A stretch of 64,000 nucleotides of DNA from positions 3,094,501 to 3,158,500 of the forward strand of contig NC_041786.1 in NCBI RefSeq assembly GCF_900090045.1, in the 5' to 3' direction. Shown piece after piece: positions 26,886 to 42,939 of this stretch (positions are counted from its first letter, which is position 1; every line of letters starts with the position of its first letter). Origin of the DNA: Plasmodium malariae. Taxonomy: Eukaryota > Apicomplexa > Aconoidasida > Haemosporida > Plasmodiidae. Position numbers and translations under genes: made by a program. The notes beneath the pieces were generated by a model. It saw only the letters and a program-made list of their open reading frames with translations, did no database searches and was not told where the DNA came from.

Positions 26886-30933
<4,048 letters not shown>

Positions 30934-31857
30934 TTACCAATATCCCATGTACTTCGTAACAATAGCTAGCATAATGATAATAACTGGTATTAGTTTATTG
31001 TCAATAAAAAACTTATTGTAATTGCTACTATATGCTTTTAGTTGATTTTTTAAACTTTCATTTTCTTTTTCTAATGCTGCTTTTTGCTTGTCCACAAAAA
31101 CGCAGTAATTTAAAAGTTCATGATACTTCCTCTGCATACCTGGCAATCCACCTTTTAAACCTTCGTAAAAAAATAAAAATAAAAATTAATTTGGTTAGTT
31201 ACCTCATGTATACTTACATATATGTACGTATGTATATATTTATGTATGTACATGTTCAAATAGGCACATATATGCATGCACACACACATAGGAATATATA
31301 TATATATATATATACAAGGTATAAGTGCTCAATACTGGTGTAAGTATATCTTTTTGTTTTATACCTTCGGCTATATTAGTATCATCTGTATTTAAGTTAT
31401 TTTCTACATAATTTAAATTATTATTTTTATTATTCATTTCGGAAAGTGGTATATTATTAGATGGTAAATAGGAATGGGGTAATTTACTAGTACTTTCATC
31501 ATTTAAAACAACTATAAGTTTATGATCTTGTATTTCGTTTTTATTAACTGTAACCCAAAATTGTTTATCGACAACTGTATCATCATCAACATTTAAACAC
31601 TGAACTTGAAATTTATCATTTGTTATATTATCTTTATCTGATAAGGGTTGTAAAATTATTTGAATATCTATTGTTTCTCTTACATGAATTAAGCCAAAAG
31701 ATGGTCGAACTAAATAATTGTTCGGAGCTGTTGTTTTTATTTTAAATGCAACCTTTTTATCACTTATATTTTCTAATTTCACAACTTGTGTTACTGCTTG
31801 AAAATGAACAAGAGGAAATTCTATATTTTTTTCTGGACTTACTCTCAGTAGTTTCAT
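30934..31857 (-). CDS. VAP-type MSP-domain protein (vesicle-associated membrane protein-associated)
   Basis: VAP proteins sit in the ER membrane and tether it to other organelles by binding FFAT-motif partners. Two exons, 31365-31857 and 30934-31160, join in phase 1 to give about 239 residues. The N-terminal 120 residues form an MSP domain (KLENISDKKVAFKIKTTAPN, then RPSFGLIHVRETIDIQIIL). A linker rich in asparagine follows, then a short coiled coil (KAALEKENESLKNQLK) and a C-terminal hydrophobic tail anchor (LIPVIIIMLAIV). Domain order and length are typical of VAPs. The intron contains (TA)n sequence. Confidence 0.93.
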
Positions 31858-31899
31858 TTTTAAACTTTTCCTTTTTAAATTTATTTCGTTTTGTCCTCC

Positions 31900-32110
31900 T
31901 TTTTTTATTCTTTAAGTTGCTCCTGAATATAATCCTTATTTTCCCCCTCAATTTAATCTTTATTTTCCCCCTAAACTTGTTCTTTTTTCTGCCACTTAAT
32001 ATATACTTTTTTTTTACACTTAACTTTTTCTTGATTTTTCCTCTTAATCTGTTCTTTATGCTGCCCCTTGATCTGTTCTTTATTTTTTTTTCTTATGTTG
32101 CCCTTTTCTC
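31900..32110. repeat. Degenerate approximately 30-bp repeat
   Basis: Six to seven loose copies of a pattern like ccccttaatttgttcttta are separated by T runs. The copies have diverged by substitutions and length changes. Confidence 0.5.
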
Positions 32111-33079
32111 CTGTTACAAAAATTCCAAATCTTAATTTGTTGGAGAAAAACTTTTGAATTTCTTACAATATTTTTATTTTTAATTATTTTTCAGTATGTC
32201 AAAAGTATATCTAAGTTATAAAAATGTATAAACCTTTAACTAAAAAGTTCAATGTATTATGTATAAAATAAGTATTGCATTATATTAAGGAATAATAAAT
32301 GGCTATGTGAAATAAAAAAAAAAAAAAACTATAATAAAAAAATACGTACAAATATATATATGTACGTACAAATAATATATATATAATACGTACAAATAAT
32401 ATATATATAATACGTACAAATAATATATATAATGCGTACATACATATATATATATATAATATAATAAATGTAAGTGTATATGTACTTTTTTTTCCTTTAT
32501 GATACAATTTTTAAACAAAAAACTTTTTATTAATGAAAAGCATTGGAGGGATAGCAAAATAGAAAATAATATATATAAATGGAAAAAAGAAAAAAAGAAA
32601 TAATACTGTATTAAAAAAAAAAAAAATTGCAAAATTTTATACAAATCAATGTGAATCAATTACAATGTTTAAATATAATTTTTTCTTATATTTAAAAAAA
32701 AAAATAAAGGCTTAAAATAAAAAAGAAAATAAATCTAAATATTTTTTTATCCCCACATGGTATATACATATACACGTATATATATTTATACGTACATAAT
32801 ACATACAGTATATGCATATTATAAGAGTAAAAATGTATTATATATATATATTACATATATGCATATATACGTGCATATACATTTTATTATGTATGTATAT
32901 GTACGTGTTATATTTATACTATATTATAATAAAATAATATTTTTATATGTAAAATGTACTTGCCAAAACATTGAAAAAAAAAAAAAAAAAGTTATATGAG
33001 CACAAATTTGGAGGTTTAAAAAAAAAAAAAAAAAGAAAGCGGAATTGATTTTTTTCTTTTAAGAACCATTCAATATAAG

Positions 33080-33832
33080 ATGTCTTCTTTCCTTTGCATT
33101 GCAGTAAGTACTTCAAGTGCATACTACATGGAAAAAACGAATTTTTTAATATTAAATAAGCAAAACAAGTTTTCAAAATAACACGTGAGACAATTTTTTT
33201 TAATTATTAATATTTATATATGTTCATATGCACACGTATATATACATACAATATATATATTAGAAATATAATAAACCTTGGTAGATTCGGCAATGACCCA
33301 AAGATTTACAATATTTCACCTTCTGTAGTTTTTTTGCGATGATCAAATAATTAAAAAAGAAAAAAAAAAAACTAATTACTACTGATCAAAATTATTAATA
33401 AAAATATGCATGTTTTCTTTTAAGAATATGATATCGAAAATGTAGCGAACAAATTGTCCTATGTACGAGGAAAAATAAAATAAATTAAATATTAACTTCC
33501 CCAAGAAAAATATAAAATGAAATTTGCTTATTATGTAAATAAATACATATATATATTCGCATATATATTTGTTTGTATATATTCGTATACATATATATAA
33601 ATGTTTGTATGTATTTGCATACATATATATTAAGACTAAGAAGACTTACTATATTGTGTGCCTTACTGTTTACTTACAATGTAGTTCTCTCTCTTTTTTT
33701 TTTATAAAATGAATTATTTGTGCGATGTACAATCCGAAATAATATACATGATTCAATATAGGGAAAAACACTATAGGACAAAAAAAAAAAAAAAAAAAAA
33801 AAAAATCAAGTTCGTAATTTTAAAAATGGCAT
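33080..33832 (+). CDS. Candidate small multi-exon gene (cluster of coding-like islands)
   Basis: Four islands read as coding on the plus strand. Exon A 33080-33168 starts MSSFLCIAVSTSSAYYMEK. Exon B 33264-33324 includes GRFGNDPKIYNISPS and joins A in phase 2. Island C, after a strong acceptor at 33423, includes YDIENVANKLSY. Island D follows an acceptor at about 33682, includes MNYLCDVQSEIIYM, and ends at a TAG near 33832 after a poly-lysine A tract. B to C does not agree in phase, so at least one junction is wrong or an exon is missing. Minus-strand frames over the same islands are also partly open (for example IGQFVRYIFDIIF at about 33385-33465). I recognise no family. Confidence 0.25.
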
Positions 33833-34509
33833 AGCATCATCAATAATACTGTACAGCTTTTTTAAACGCGCATAAGTTATCTTAATACATATAATATGCA
33901 AACAATAAAATTATAGAAATACGTTTGGTTAAAAAATTGGTATATATATAGTGAAAAATGGTGTAAGTGAAAAGGTTTATTGTTGTAACTGAATTTTAAA
34001 AAGCAATACAAAGGTGTTACTATTTAAAAAAAAAAAATCAAGGGAAATATGAAAAATAAGAACAACGTGTTCTATTTCATCATACTGTATAAATATATTT
34101 GGAGCATAACCATTTTTGTAAGTTTTTCTTTTTTTTTATTATGTACATAATTTTTTCACAATATAATATACGACATTTTACACGATAGTTCATGTAGGTA
34201 AATAGGGTTCTTCCCTTTTTTTTTCAAACTTTTGTTTAAACTCCCCTGACTGTTTCGTCTTCCATATGTTTTTTGTCATATTTTTTATACCCCTCTTTTT
34301 TTGTTTTTTACAAAAGATGTACATTATGCAATGTATTTTATAAAATAGAAAAATTAAAGTACATATTATTAAAAATAAGCATGATGTATAAAAAATTTAT
34401 ATGAAGTACCAAATAATACATATGGGTGTTTTCCAATTCATGTCTATATCGCATTTAAAGGAGAAAGCAAATTTTCTAGGCATATAATGTAGGATTTAAT
34501 TAGTATACA

Positions 34510-34630
34510 CAAATATATCTATATATATTTATAGCTATCTATATCTATATGTATGTATATCTATATGTATGTATATCTATATGTATGTATATCTATATGT
34601 ATGTATATCTATATGTATGTATATATATAT
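34510..34630. repeat. 16-bp minisatellite (tatctatatgtatgta)
   Basis: Six near-perfect copies lie between 34540 and 34622, followed directly by a (TA)n run. No gene is involved. Confidence 0.85.
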
Positions 34631-35333
34631 ATATATATATATATAGATATATATAGATATAGGTATACATACATGTACATTCACATATATATACAAATAT
34701 AAACGTGTTTGTTTGTATTTTGAGTGTTATATGTTTACGCGCATAACGACTTGTATTATATGGAATAAATCCACAGTATAACACATTAAGATGTATCAAT
34801 ACTAAAACAATTTCATTGTGAAAAAGTCAATTAGAAAAAATTACAATCAAGTTTGATTAAAAAGGAAGGTTATTATTTAAAAAAAAAAAAAAGGATTTTC
34901 TAATTTTATTATTTAATTTTATATTGTTTTGCTATTTTAAAGTTCACAATGAATAACATTTCATTTAAGCAAAGCTTTACTAAATGTATTAATATTGCAA
35001 AAATAGATCCATCAAAATTAAGCTTTATATAAAACTTCTATAATATTTGAGCATTAGTTTATACCTAGGAAAAAAAAAAAAAAAAAAATGAAAAATAAGG
35101 AAGAAATAAATAGAGAAAGAAAAAAAAAAAATGAAAAAATAAATAGAAAAAAATAAAAGTATAAAGAAATAGAAAAAAGAAACTCGAATGCTTTTTATAA
35201 TGAACATGTTATTTAAACTGTTATCTTAAAAACACAATAATTTAACTGAGGGCCTGTACGTTTTTTTTTTTTGAAGTACAGCTACCCTTTTTTTACATTA
35301 AAAATAAATATAAAAGGGAAATAATAGAAAAAT

Positions 35334-37173
35334 ATGAGTACACTAAAATTATCGAATACTAAAGTTCAGAGCACAACATACGAGGCGGCTAGTAGTAAAT
35401 TGTTACTTTTAAAAGCAAAAATAAAAAAGAGAAAAAATGTTAAAAACATTTTAACAAGCAACGATTTGATGATATAACTGTTTCTACATATAAGGATTGT
35501 GAATAAATAGAATATGTACATATAAAGGAGGCAGGTGTGCATATATATATATATGATTATCTATTTTATTTTATTTTTTTAACCTTTTCAGTTCTGCTGT
35601 TCAGTTAGGGTACTACGATGACCCGTTCTTGAAATATTTTGTAAAAAAAATAGAGAAGAGAAGTCCTCTAATAAATAGAGGTTTATAAATAAAAATATTT
35701 ACGTTTATAGATATGTAGGCATTATTAAATTTTGTTTCATTAATACATATTTACTTATAAATTACTCGTATTTTAACATTCACCTTTTTAAAAAATGCTT
35801 TAATATATTCTCATATGTTCCTCTGGATATATACATATATATTTTTTTTTATTGGTGAAAGGTTATTATTCCCGTGTTGCAGCTTTGAGAAAATATATTG
35901 AGCTTTTTTTTAAGTCATTTGACAATGTAACTGAAAAAGGAAACAGTAATCTCCTTAAGGAATTTTGTTAATACATATGTGTGACCATTACGTCCGCAAA
36001 ACGTATATACATGTATGTACGTTTCTACTTACGTATGTATATATGCATGCATATATATATATATATATATATGTGCGTGCACGTTTATGACGTTATTTGT
36101 AGGCGCAACCTGTTCAAGTAGTGAACATCGGCGCAGGTTTAGACACTACCTTTTTTTGGGCTTGCGTAATGAAAGAATTAAATTCTTATGAACTCATTTA
36201 TGAACGTTCTCATAGAACTTTTTTAATATTTTATATTTATTTATTAACAGGAACAAGGCAAAAACGTGAAATACTACGAAATTGATTTCTTTGAATTATT
36301 ACATGAAAAAACGAGCATAATAAAGAATGTCGAACTATTAAAAAAATTTTTAAAATATGATGAGAAATGTAAAGAAAACGAAGAAGGAGATGTTATCAAT
36401 TGTGAGAATTATAAAATGCTTTCTTTCGATTTAAATAATTCCATATGTTTGGAAAATATTTTAACAAGTCATGGGTTTGATTTTAGATTACCCACCCTTT
36501 TTATATGTGAATGTGTTCTCATATATTTAGAAGTCGAAAACAGTGATCATTTGATAAAAAAGTTAAGTGAAATTATGCAAAATACTTCCTGCATAATTGT
36601 GTACGAACAGGTAATTCAGCAGTCGCTTTTATTCCATGTCATGTTTTTTTCTTGCTAAGTTTATGCATTTCTATGTTTTTTTCTTGCTAAGTTTATACAT
36701 TTCTATGTTTTTTTCTTGCTAAGTTTATGCATTTCTATGTTTTTTTCTTGCCAAGTTGATACCTTTCCATGTTTTTGCCCTAACATTTCCCTTATTTTTT
36801 CATTTGCAAGATTAACCCAAGTACGGCATTTGGAAAGGTAATGATAGACAATTTTAGCCAAAGAGGCATAAAATTAAAAAGTATTTATAAGTACAACAAT
36901 TTAGATTTACAACTGAAAAGGTTTAAAACACTAGGTTGGCTTAATGTGTATATAAATGACATGAATGAAATATATGATTACCACATAAGTACAGAGGAAA
37001 GAAAGATGGTTGAGAAACTAGAAATGTTTGACGAGTTTGAAGAATGGAAGCTGTTACAAAATCATTATTTCATACTTGTTGCATTCAACTGTCACAATAA
37101 TTTAAACTTAAATGAGTTAAATGATTTTTTAAAAGTAAAAAAAAAAAGGAAAGAGGAGGCCTACATTAAATAG
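35334..37173 (+). CDS. Leucine carboxyl methyltransferase (PP2A C-terminal leucine), LCMT1/PPM1-type
   Basis: SAM-dependent enzyme that methylates the C-terminal leucine of the PP2A catalytic subunit and so controls B-subunit assembly. Six exons fit with phase agreement: 35334-35401, 35592-35680, 35862-35926, 36103-36165, 36251-36610 and 36811-37173, for 335 residues, the usual family length. Matching blocks are SAVQLGYYDDPF, then RGYYSRVAALRK, the SAM-binding VVNIGAGLDTTFF, the acidic strand VKYYEIDFFEL, LPTLFICECVLIYLE, and IVYEQINPSTAFGKVMIDNF. The first donor (GTTACT) is weak but is the only one that restores the family sequence. Intron 5 contains a 32-bp repeat. The last residues are lysine-rich. 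Confidence 0.92.
36645..36765. repeat. 32-bp tandem repeat in intron 5 of the LCMT gene
   Basis: Three to four copies of a unit containing tttctatgtttttttcttgc followed by taagtttatgca lie within the intron 36611-36810. The last copy is diverged. Confidence 0.85.
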
Positions 37174-37969
37174 GTGTAAGGGTGTACATTCTTTTATATT
37201 TAAAATAGCACACTTGCAAAACATACATGTGTACATTTTATTTTAACGTTACTTGGTACATGGATATATATTTTTTGCTTATATATATATATATATACAT
37301 ATATTTATTTGTTTATTTGTTTATTTGTTTCATCGAATTTAAATTAAAAACTTTTTATAAATGATAACAGAGTAAAATAATTTTAACTTCAATTTCATGT
37401 CACAAGGCACTATCCATTTAAGAAGTGTGCAATGCATTAAAAAGCATAAACTTGAATACTCAGTTAAAACGAAAAATTAAAATAAAAATTCTTAACATAC
37501 TGCTGTGCATATGAATTGTTGATGAACAATTTTGTAGTAATGAAAAAAAAAAAAAAAAGAGAAGAAAAAAAAGAAAATGTAAAATAGTATAATAAAATAA
37601 AAAATAGTGAAATAAAGTGAAAAAGTAACAAGTTAAATTGCAAAGTACGAAATTCAATAAGAAAAATACAAAGTAAAATAAGAAAAATTCAAAGTAAAAT
37701 AAGAATATACGAAGTAAAATAAAAATTAAAATATGAAGCAAAGCATAAACTGTAAATGGTAGATGAAACATACATTTTTCCTAATATTTAGAAGAATGTG
37801 TAAAAGGAAAAGATAAATTAAAAATAGAAAAATATTCCTACAATTCTGTTATTTATCTGTTTTTTCATATCCTGTAAAAACAAAAACAAATCAGATTAAC
37901 AGTTTGAGATTTTTGAATATTATGGTATAGCTTGAATTTTCTTTTCTTTTTTTTTATTTTTATTTAAGA
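37174..37969. other. Intergenic region between LCMT and the 180-residue protein gene
   Basis: About 800 bp between two plus-strand genes. It contains tttattgt-type short repeats (37305-37330), poly-A at 37545 and a run of aagtaaaataagaaaaat-like short repeats (37560-37740). I see no gene. Confidence 0.55.
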
Positions 37970-38512
37970 ATGTTTATATTTGAGAACGCGCAACATTTTT
38001 TCAACTTTTTTCGTAACTTCAATGGTTGCTATTCTGATAATAAGCTGTTAAGATATTTTTTTAAAAAGAGTTACAATAGTTGGTTTAACGATCCAACTCA
38101 ATATAATTATTATTTTATATCATACTATGCAGTAGCAATATCTGTGTCATTTTTAATACGACATTTACTGTTTAATCCTGATGTACATTTTAGAAGACAA
38201 GATAAAAGAAGAAATATAATTGACAGATACCAACATCATGCTTATTCACTCCCATATTATAATCACTGGTTAAGAAATTTTAGTCAGTCGTTTAAAAGCA
38301 CATTAATAGATAATGAATCAGATTACCAAGAAGTAGACCCCTGGTGTTTTAGACCCAAAAGGACTGCATTTTATGGTAGGTTTCCATTTTTTTTCGAAGT
38401 TCCAAAATATGACATTGATAACCCGACGCATGAAAAGAATTCTCACAAATATATGCAAAAATATTATGAAAGCATAGGGTATATTCAATCAAATGAACAG
38501 CCGGAGGAGTGA
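37970..38512 (+). CDS. Small single-pass membrane protein, probably mitochondrial
   Basis: Single exon of 180 residues with a clear ATG after a T-rich leader. A hydrophobic stretch (SYYAVAISVSFLIRHLLF) near residues 51-68 is followed by a basic segment (RRQDKRRNIIDRYQHH), a tyrosine-rich motif (SLPYYNHWLRNF) and PWCFRPKRTAFYGRFPFFFE. One transmembrane span flanked by conserved-looking aromatic and basic residues, without long asparagine runs, is typical of apicomplexan subunits of mitochondrial membrane complexes. I have a vague, unverified recollection that the syntenic P. falciparum protein was recovered with respiratory complexes. Treat the mitochondrial role as inference. Confidence 0.8.
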   Translation: MFIFENAQHFFNFFRNFNGCYSDNKLLRYFFKKSYNSWFNDPTQYNYYFISYYAVAISVSFLIRHLLFNPDVHFRRQDKRRNIIDRYQHHAYSLPYYNHWLRNFSQSFKSTLIDNESDYQEVDPWCFRPKRTAFYGRFPFFFEVPKYDIDNPTHEKNSHKYMQKYYESIGYIQSNEQPEE

Positions 38513-38817
38513 ATAGAAGGAAGAAAACGAAGCCGTTAGCCGTTATTCAGGGCCTCATCAATTACCTGCACACCCTGCACCATTTGAAGCTATAATTACA
38601 CACGCGTACACATATATATATATATATATATATATGATACGTATAATGTAATTTTTTTTTTTTTTTTTTTTTTTTTTATGCGCATACAATCATTTGTTTC
38701 AAGTTACAACACTTCTTCCCTTTTTCTATAAAAACTAGTACCATTTTTTCTTAACATATTATTATGTTATCACTATCATTACTTCCATATTATTATCCAT
38801 TTTAGCATTTCGAATAA

Positions 38818-39057
38818 ATGCTTAGCCGCTCGTGTAAGAGTACCTACTTAATAAGAGCGACAAATAAAAATAGAATTTTATATAAAAAAAATTGCAATAA
38901 GTATTTTATCTTGAAGATGGTAAAATTGGAGAGTAATAGATTATTTAAAAAAGAATTATTTTTCTTACAATTTAGTAATTTAAAAAAATCAGTAAAACGC
39001 ATATGCTCAATTGATAAAAAAAATAGAAAAAAAAAAGAAGCACCTTTTGCATTTTAA
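38818..39057 (+). CDS. Small basic protein, unknown (possible mitochondrial presequence)
   Basis: An intact 79-codon frame starting MLSRSCKSTYLIRATNKNR. The first 25 or so residues are rich in Arg, Lys, Ser and Thr with no acids, as in mitochondrial targeting sequences. The rest is lysine-rich and ends KKKEAPFAF. It lies 305 bp downstream of the 180-residue protein on the same strand and converges with the NF-YC gene. Size and charge would suit an organellar ribosomal protein, but I see no diagnostic motif. It could also be a chance frame. Confidence 0.45.
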   Translation: MLSRSCKSTYLIRATNKNRILYKKNCNKYFILKMVKLESNRLFKKELFFLQFSNLKKSVKRICSIDKKNRKKKEAPFAF

Positions 39058-39606
39058 TTTACCCATTGCTTTCTTTGTATTTTTGTAATTTATAATATAC
39101 TTATAAAGTTGAATAAATATTTTACAGTTGTAATTTAAATATAAAGAGAACTATAAATGTGAAGCACAACAACAACAAAAAAAAAAAATAAATGAAAAAA
39201 AATATACATTATTACAAGTGTGCATCGTATATTGTTCTCACTTAATTTGGTGCTCACCGCCTATTGGATAATTTATGTGTTGAAATTAAAAAATTACAGG
39301 GGAAAAAAAAAAAATACCTATATATATATATATATATGTACATCTGTTTGCTTTTGCATACATGTATATGCATATACAGGTATGGATATATGACACCACA
39401 GCGACAAATAACTTGTTCGAAATATGCATTAAACAAATTTATAAATCTTAAAAATTATCTGTTAATTTTTCATTAATGGTCTAAAAAAAAAAAAAAAAAA
39501 AAGGAAGCCAAAATGTGATTATAAAGAAATATTTTTTGTTGTAGTTACATGTGCGTGTACATGTATGCGTACGTGAATGTATATGTGTATGAACATTTGC
39601 AAATTT
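39058..39606. terminator. Convergent 3' region
   Basis: About 550 bp between the 79-residue ORF (+) and the NF-YC stop (-), with A tracts, a short (TA)n and no supportable gene. Both transcript ends should lie here. Confidence 0.5.
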
Positions 39607-42600
39607 CTACGAATAGGTATACGTTTTTTTCTTTACTTTATTGTTATGATATTGTTGCGGGTTATAATTACATATGTAATTATTTTCTGGCATTGCATAT
39701 TTGTGCGAAGGTTGGTAGGGAACATTCTGTGCATTAGGGTTCATATACATATTTGAATGGACATTAACTTTCATATTCTGTTGTATATTTGGTTTCATAT
39801 TTGGTATGATATTATTTAAATGATTATGTACAACGCTATTATCGATATTTTGATTAATTATATTTATTGAAGAATTTTTGGTTACACTAGTTTCTGAATT
39901 ATTGATAATATCATTTATAATATTTTCATTTATATTGTTCATAGAAGTTTCATTCATTAGGGACGTTAGCTGTTTATTCATTGTAGCACTCATATGTGAA
40001 TTTGGTTGAGTATTTAACTGACTATTAATGTGGTTTTTTAATTGGTTATTTATTTTGTTGTTTAAATGAATATTCATATGACTGTTTAATGAATTATTCA
40101 TGTGATGATTCATTGGGTTATTAGCCATTTGGTTATTAGTCATCTGACTGTTTGCCATTTGGTTATTAACAAGTTGGTTATTAGTTAAATGGCTTTTGAC
40201 TATGTGATTTTTAACTAGATTGTTATTAATTATTTGGTTATTTGCTAGTTGGTTACTGCTTAACTGGTTATTAGTTAGTTGGTTACTGCTTAACTGGTTA
40301 TTAGTTAGTTGGTTACTGCTTAACTGGTTATTAGTTAGTTGGTTACTGCTTAATTGGTTATTAGTTAGTTGGTTACTGCTTAACTGGTTATTAGTTAGTT
40401 GGTTACTGCTTAACTGGTTATTAGCTAGCTGATTATTGCTTAACTGGTTATTAGCTAGCTGATTATTGCTTAACGGATTGATCACTAACTGATTGTTAAT
40501 TAACTGTTTGCTAATGACCTGGTTACTGTTTAATAGATTACTACTCATTTGTCCGTTATTCAACTGATTCGTCAGAAGGCTGTCACTCAGTAGGATATCA
40601 TTTAATAGTGCGTCTTTTATTCGGTTATCACTGGACTGTGTGTTGTTTAACTTGTGGTTATGATGACTGTTTCGATTGTTATGACTACCTCGATTACTAT
40701 GACTATTTTGAGTGTTGCGATTGCTATGATTGCTGTGATTACTTTGACTGCTCTGGTTCTTGTGACTACTGAGACTGCTGTGACTAGCATGATTGCTGTA
40801 ACCACTTTGACTGTTAACATTTGTTGTAGTAGTGGCAGCTGTAGAAGTGGTAGTGCTAGTAGCTGTTGGGTTGTTGTAATTCATTTTAAAATAATTATTT
40901 AACATGTCTTTGTTTAAGTCTCTATTTGATTTAGCAGATAAGAAGTTCATATTCATCATATCATTTTTAAAATTTCCTTGCATATTATTCGCAATATTGC
41001 TATACTCATTTAAGGTAATATTATTTTGTTTAATCATATTATTATGAGAATTATTATTTTTATTAAAATTATTTTTCATCTCATTATTTGGTACCCTGTT
41101 AGTTATCATTTTTGACACGTCCATATTCGTGTTATTCTTTAGGTCAAAAGAAGGGGAACATGCTGATATAACTCTGGGAATGTTTTCATTTATATTAATA
41201 TTTTGAGTATTTCTAATAAGGTTGTTATTTGTGGGAGTGTTAACTATACAGTTCTTCGATGGGATGTTAACTAGACCATTATTTAAGTTATCAATTAAAT
41301 TATTATTTGAGATGGCGCTAATTAAATTGCTGTTTATTTTGTTGGCACTATTATGATAATTGTATGTATACCCCTGTTGTAATTTGTAATCATCAGTAGC
41401 TTTATCATCAGTTTTTACAGATGGATATCTTTGAAAACTTGAACTTATATCATGCATGTACATATCTTGTATTGCTTGTTCACTGGAGTGAAAATTTTCT
41501 TTTTTCATTTCATCGTTAAATTCATTGTACGACATACTTATATTCATATTGGAGTTCCCATTAGAATTGTGATTATTACCTTCTCCTGGAACAGTTGTAT
41601 TCATAGGATAACAAATTTTATTATTTATTTGTTGTATCTTTTTATACGTCGTATTGTTCCTATGATGAAAATCTTTATTTTGCATTGTACTTGGTATATT
41701 TATAGTTCTACTAGCTTGTATATTTTGAAATATTTCATTACTAATATCACCAGATTCACTTAGCATATTATTTTTCACCATATCTTCTTTATATTGTCTA
41801 TTCTTACTGTTATTAATTGCATAGTTGTTAAAGTTCATATGCTCCATATTGTTATTACTAAAAATCTCATCCATTGAAAAGTTGTTATTATTGCTGGATG
41901 GGGTACCTCGGTTGTACTTTGCAATCGCGTTAATATCGTACATGGAAAGGCTGTTTCTGCTATTATTAGCACTATTTCGATCACTATAACGACCACCATT
42001 ACTACCACTATTATTTCCGCTAACACTTCCGTTCATACTTCCGTTCATACTCCCGCTAATACTTCCGCTCATATTGCAGCTCATGTTGCCGCTATTATTG
42101 CCATTAATATTTCCGCTATGATTTCCTCTGTTTGTTACACCATAGTTCATACTATTATTGATATTATAACTGTTATTGCTATTATGGTTTGGGTTAGAAT
42201 TATCCTCGAAAAAATGGTTGCTCTGACTCAAACTCATAAGTAAATTACTTGGAAAGTTAACGGGGTAATTCATTGCGTTATCTGAGTCGTTTATCCTATA
42301 TATGGAACTAAAATTGTTTGAGCAGTTGTTATAAGGGCTATTGATGTTAGCAGTGTTAGAAGTGTAGGCCGAGTTAGTCGTATTAGTCGTGTTGATCGTG
42401 TTTATCGTGTTTATCGTATTAACCGTGTTGGAAGTAGCCAAGGTATTTGCAACATGTGTACCGATACTATTTCTATCAGTACAAGATGGAGTATATTGGT
42501 TATAATACTGCTTTACCACATCAAAATTAATCTTGCCACTGTTTTTTTTTGTTATCCCTTTCATATTTAAATTGATGTTTTTAATTCGGTCTTCTATTGG

Positions 42601-42939
42601 TATTAAGTCAATTAAAAAATCGAATATATCTTTTTTACAAGCAGCTGCAATAACATCTTGTCTTTGTAATGTTCTTCTTTTACTTTCTTCAGTGTACTTC
42701 CATGCATAGCTAGTCAACTCCATAATAAATAATTCACATGCCTTTGCTAATAATACAGGTGTATCAGCTGACACCATTTGGTTACTTTTTATCTCATCAT
42801 CTTCTTTCATAATTTTTTTTATTCTAGATATTGGTAAATGATGTGTTTTTAATTCTTCTAAACTCATGTTATTTATCTCGTCTAGCTGTTTTTTCCAAAA
42901 AGTGTCGACTTCTTCATTTTTCGTGTTTTTAATATTCAT
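39607..42939 (-). CDS. NF-YC (CBF/HAP5) histone-fold transcription factor
   Basis: Subunit C of the CCAAT-box-binding NF-Y complex, which dimerises with NF-YB in the nucleus. Single exon, 1,110 residues. Residues about 35-114 are a textbook NF-YC histone fold: [53 protein letters not shown] and FDFLIDLIP. The phrase HTEENKRRTLQRNDIA-like separates NF-YC from NF-YB. The remaining 1,000 residues are asparagine-rich, with a 10-residue tandem repeat near the C-terminus (encoded at 40215-40470). Yeast and animal NF-YC are a few hundred residues, so the tail is a parasite-specific expansion. Large T-rich sequence lies upstream. Confidence 0.93.
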   Translation of the reverse strand: MNIKNTKNEEVDTFWKKQLDEINNMSLEELKTHHLPISRIKKIMKEDDEIKSNQMVSADTPVLLAKACELFIMELTSYAWKYTEESKRRTLQRQDVIAAACKKDIFDFLIDLIPIEDRIKNINLNMKGITKKNSGKINFDVVKQYYNQYTPSCTDRNSIGTHVANTLATSNTVNTINTINTINTTNTTNSAYTSNTANINSPYNNCSNNFSSIYRINDSDNAMNYPVNFPSNLLMSLSQSNHFFEDNSNPNHNSNNSYNINNSMNYGVTNRGNHSGNINGNNSGNMSCNMSGSISGSMNGSMNGSVSGNNSGSNGGRYSDRNSANNSRNSLSMYDINAIAKYNRGTPSSNNNNFSMDEIFSNNNMEHMNFNNYAINNSKNRQYKEDMVKNNMLSESGDISNEIFQNIQASRTINIPSTMQNKDFHHRNNTTYKKIQQINNKICYPMNTTVPGEGNNHNSNGNSNMNISMSYNEFNDEMKKENFHSSEQAIQDMYMHDISSSFQRYPSVKTDDKATDDYKLQQGYTYNYHNSANKINSNLISAISNNNLIDNLNNGLVNIPSKNCIVNTPTNNNLIRNTQNININENIPRVISACSPSFDLKNNTNMDVSKMITNRVPNNEMKNNFNKNNNSHNNMIKQNNITLNEYSNIANNMQGNFKNDMMNMNFLSAKSNRDLNKDMLNNYFKMNYNNPTATSTTTSTAATTTTNVNSQSGYSNHASHSSLSSHKNQSSQSNHSNHSNRNTQNSHSNRGSHNNRNSHHNHKLNNTQSSDNRIKDALLNDILLSDSLLTNQLNNGQMSSNLLNSNQVISKQLINNQLVINPLSNNQLANNQLSNNQLANNQLSSNQLTNNQLSSNQLTNNQLSSNQLTNNQLSSNQLTNNQLSSNQLTNNQLSSNQLANNQIINNNLVKNHIVKSHLTNNQLVNNQMANSQMTNNQMANNPMNHHMNNSLNSHMNIHLNNKINNQLKNHINSQLNTQPNSHMSATMNKQLTSLMNETSMNNINENIINDIINNSETSVTKNSSINIINQNIDNSVVHNHLNNIIPNMKPNIQQNMKVNVHSNMYMNPNAQNVPYQPSHKYAMPENNYICNYNPQQYHNNKVKKKTYTYS
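40215..40470 (-). repeat. 30-bp coding repeat in NF-YC ([10 protein letters not shown] units)
   Basis: About eight tandem 30-bp units, the central ones nearly identical, encode ten-residue [10 protein letters not shown] repeats. The outer copies diverge to [10 protein letters not shown] and [10 protein letters not shown]. The nucleotide identity suggests recent expansion. The reverse strand is open as a Trp/Leu repeat, which is an artefact. Confidence 0.92.

Larger units (their letters stand above)
31858..35333. other. Divergent intergenic region between VAP and LCMT genes
   Basis: About 3.5 kb holding two promoters. It includes a degenerate C+T-rich repeat (31900-32110), (TA)n and tacgtacaaa arrays (32340-32460), many poly-A tracts and a 16-bp minisatellite (34510-34630). 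Coding-like islands between 33080 and 34280 are listed separately. Confidence 0.55.

Noticed and set aside
40220..40432. Plus-strand Trp/Leu repeat protein
   Set aside because: It is the complementary strand of the NF-YC coding repeat.
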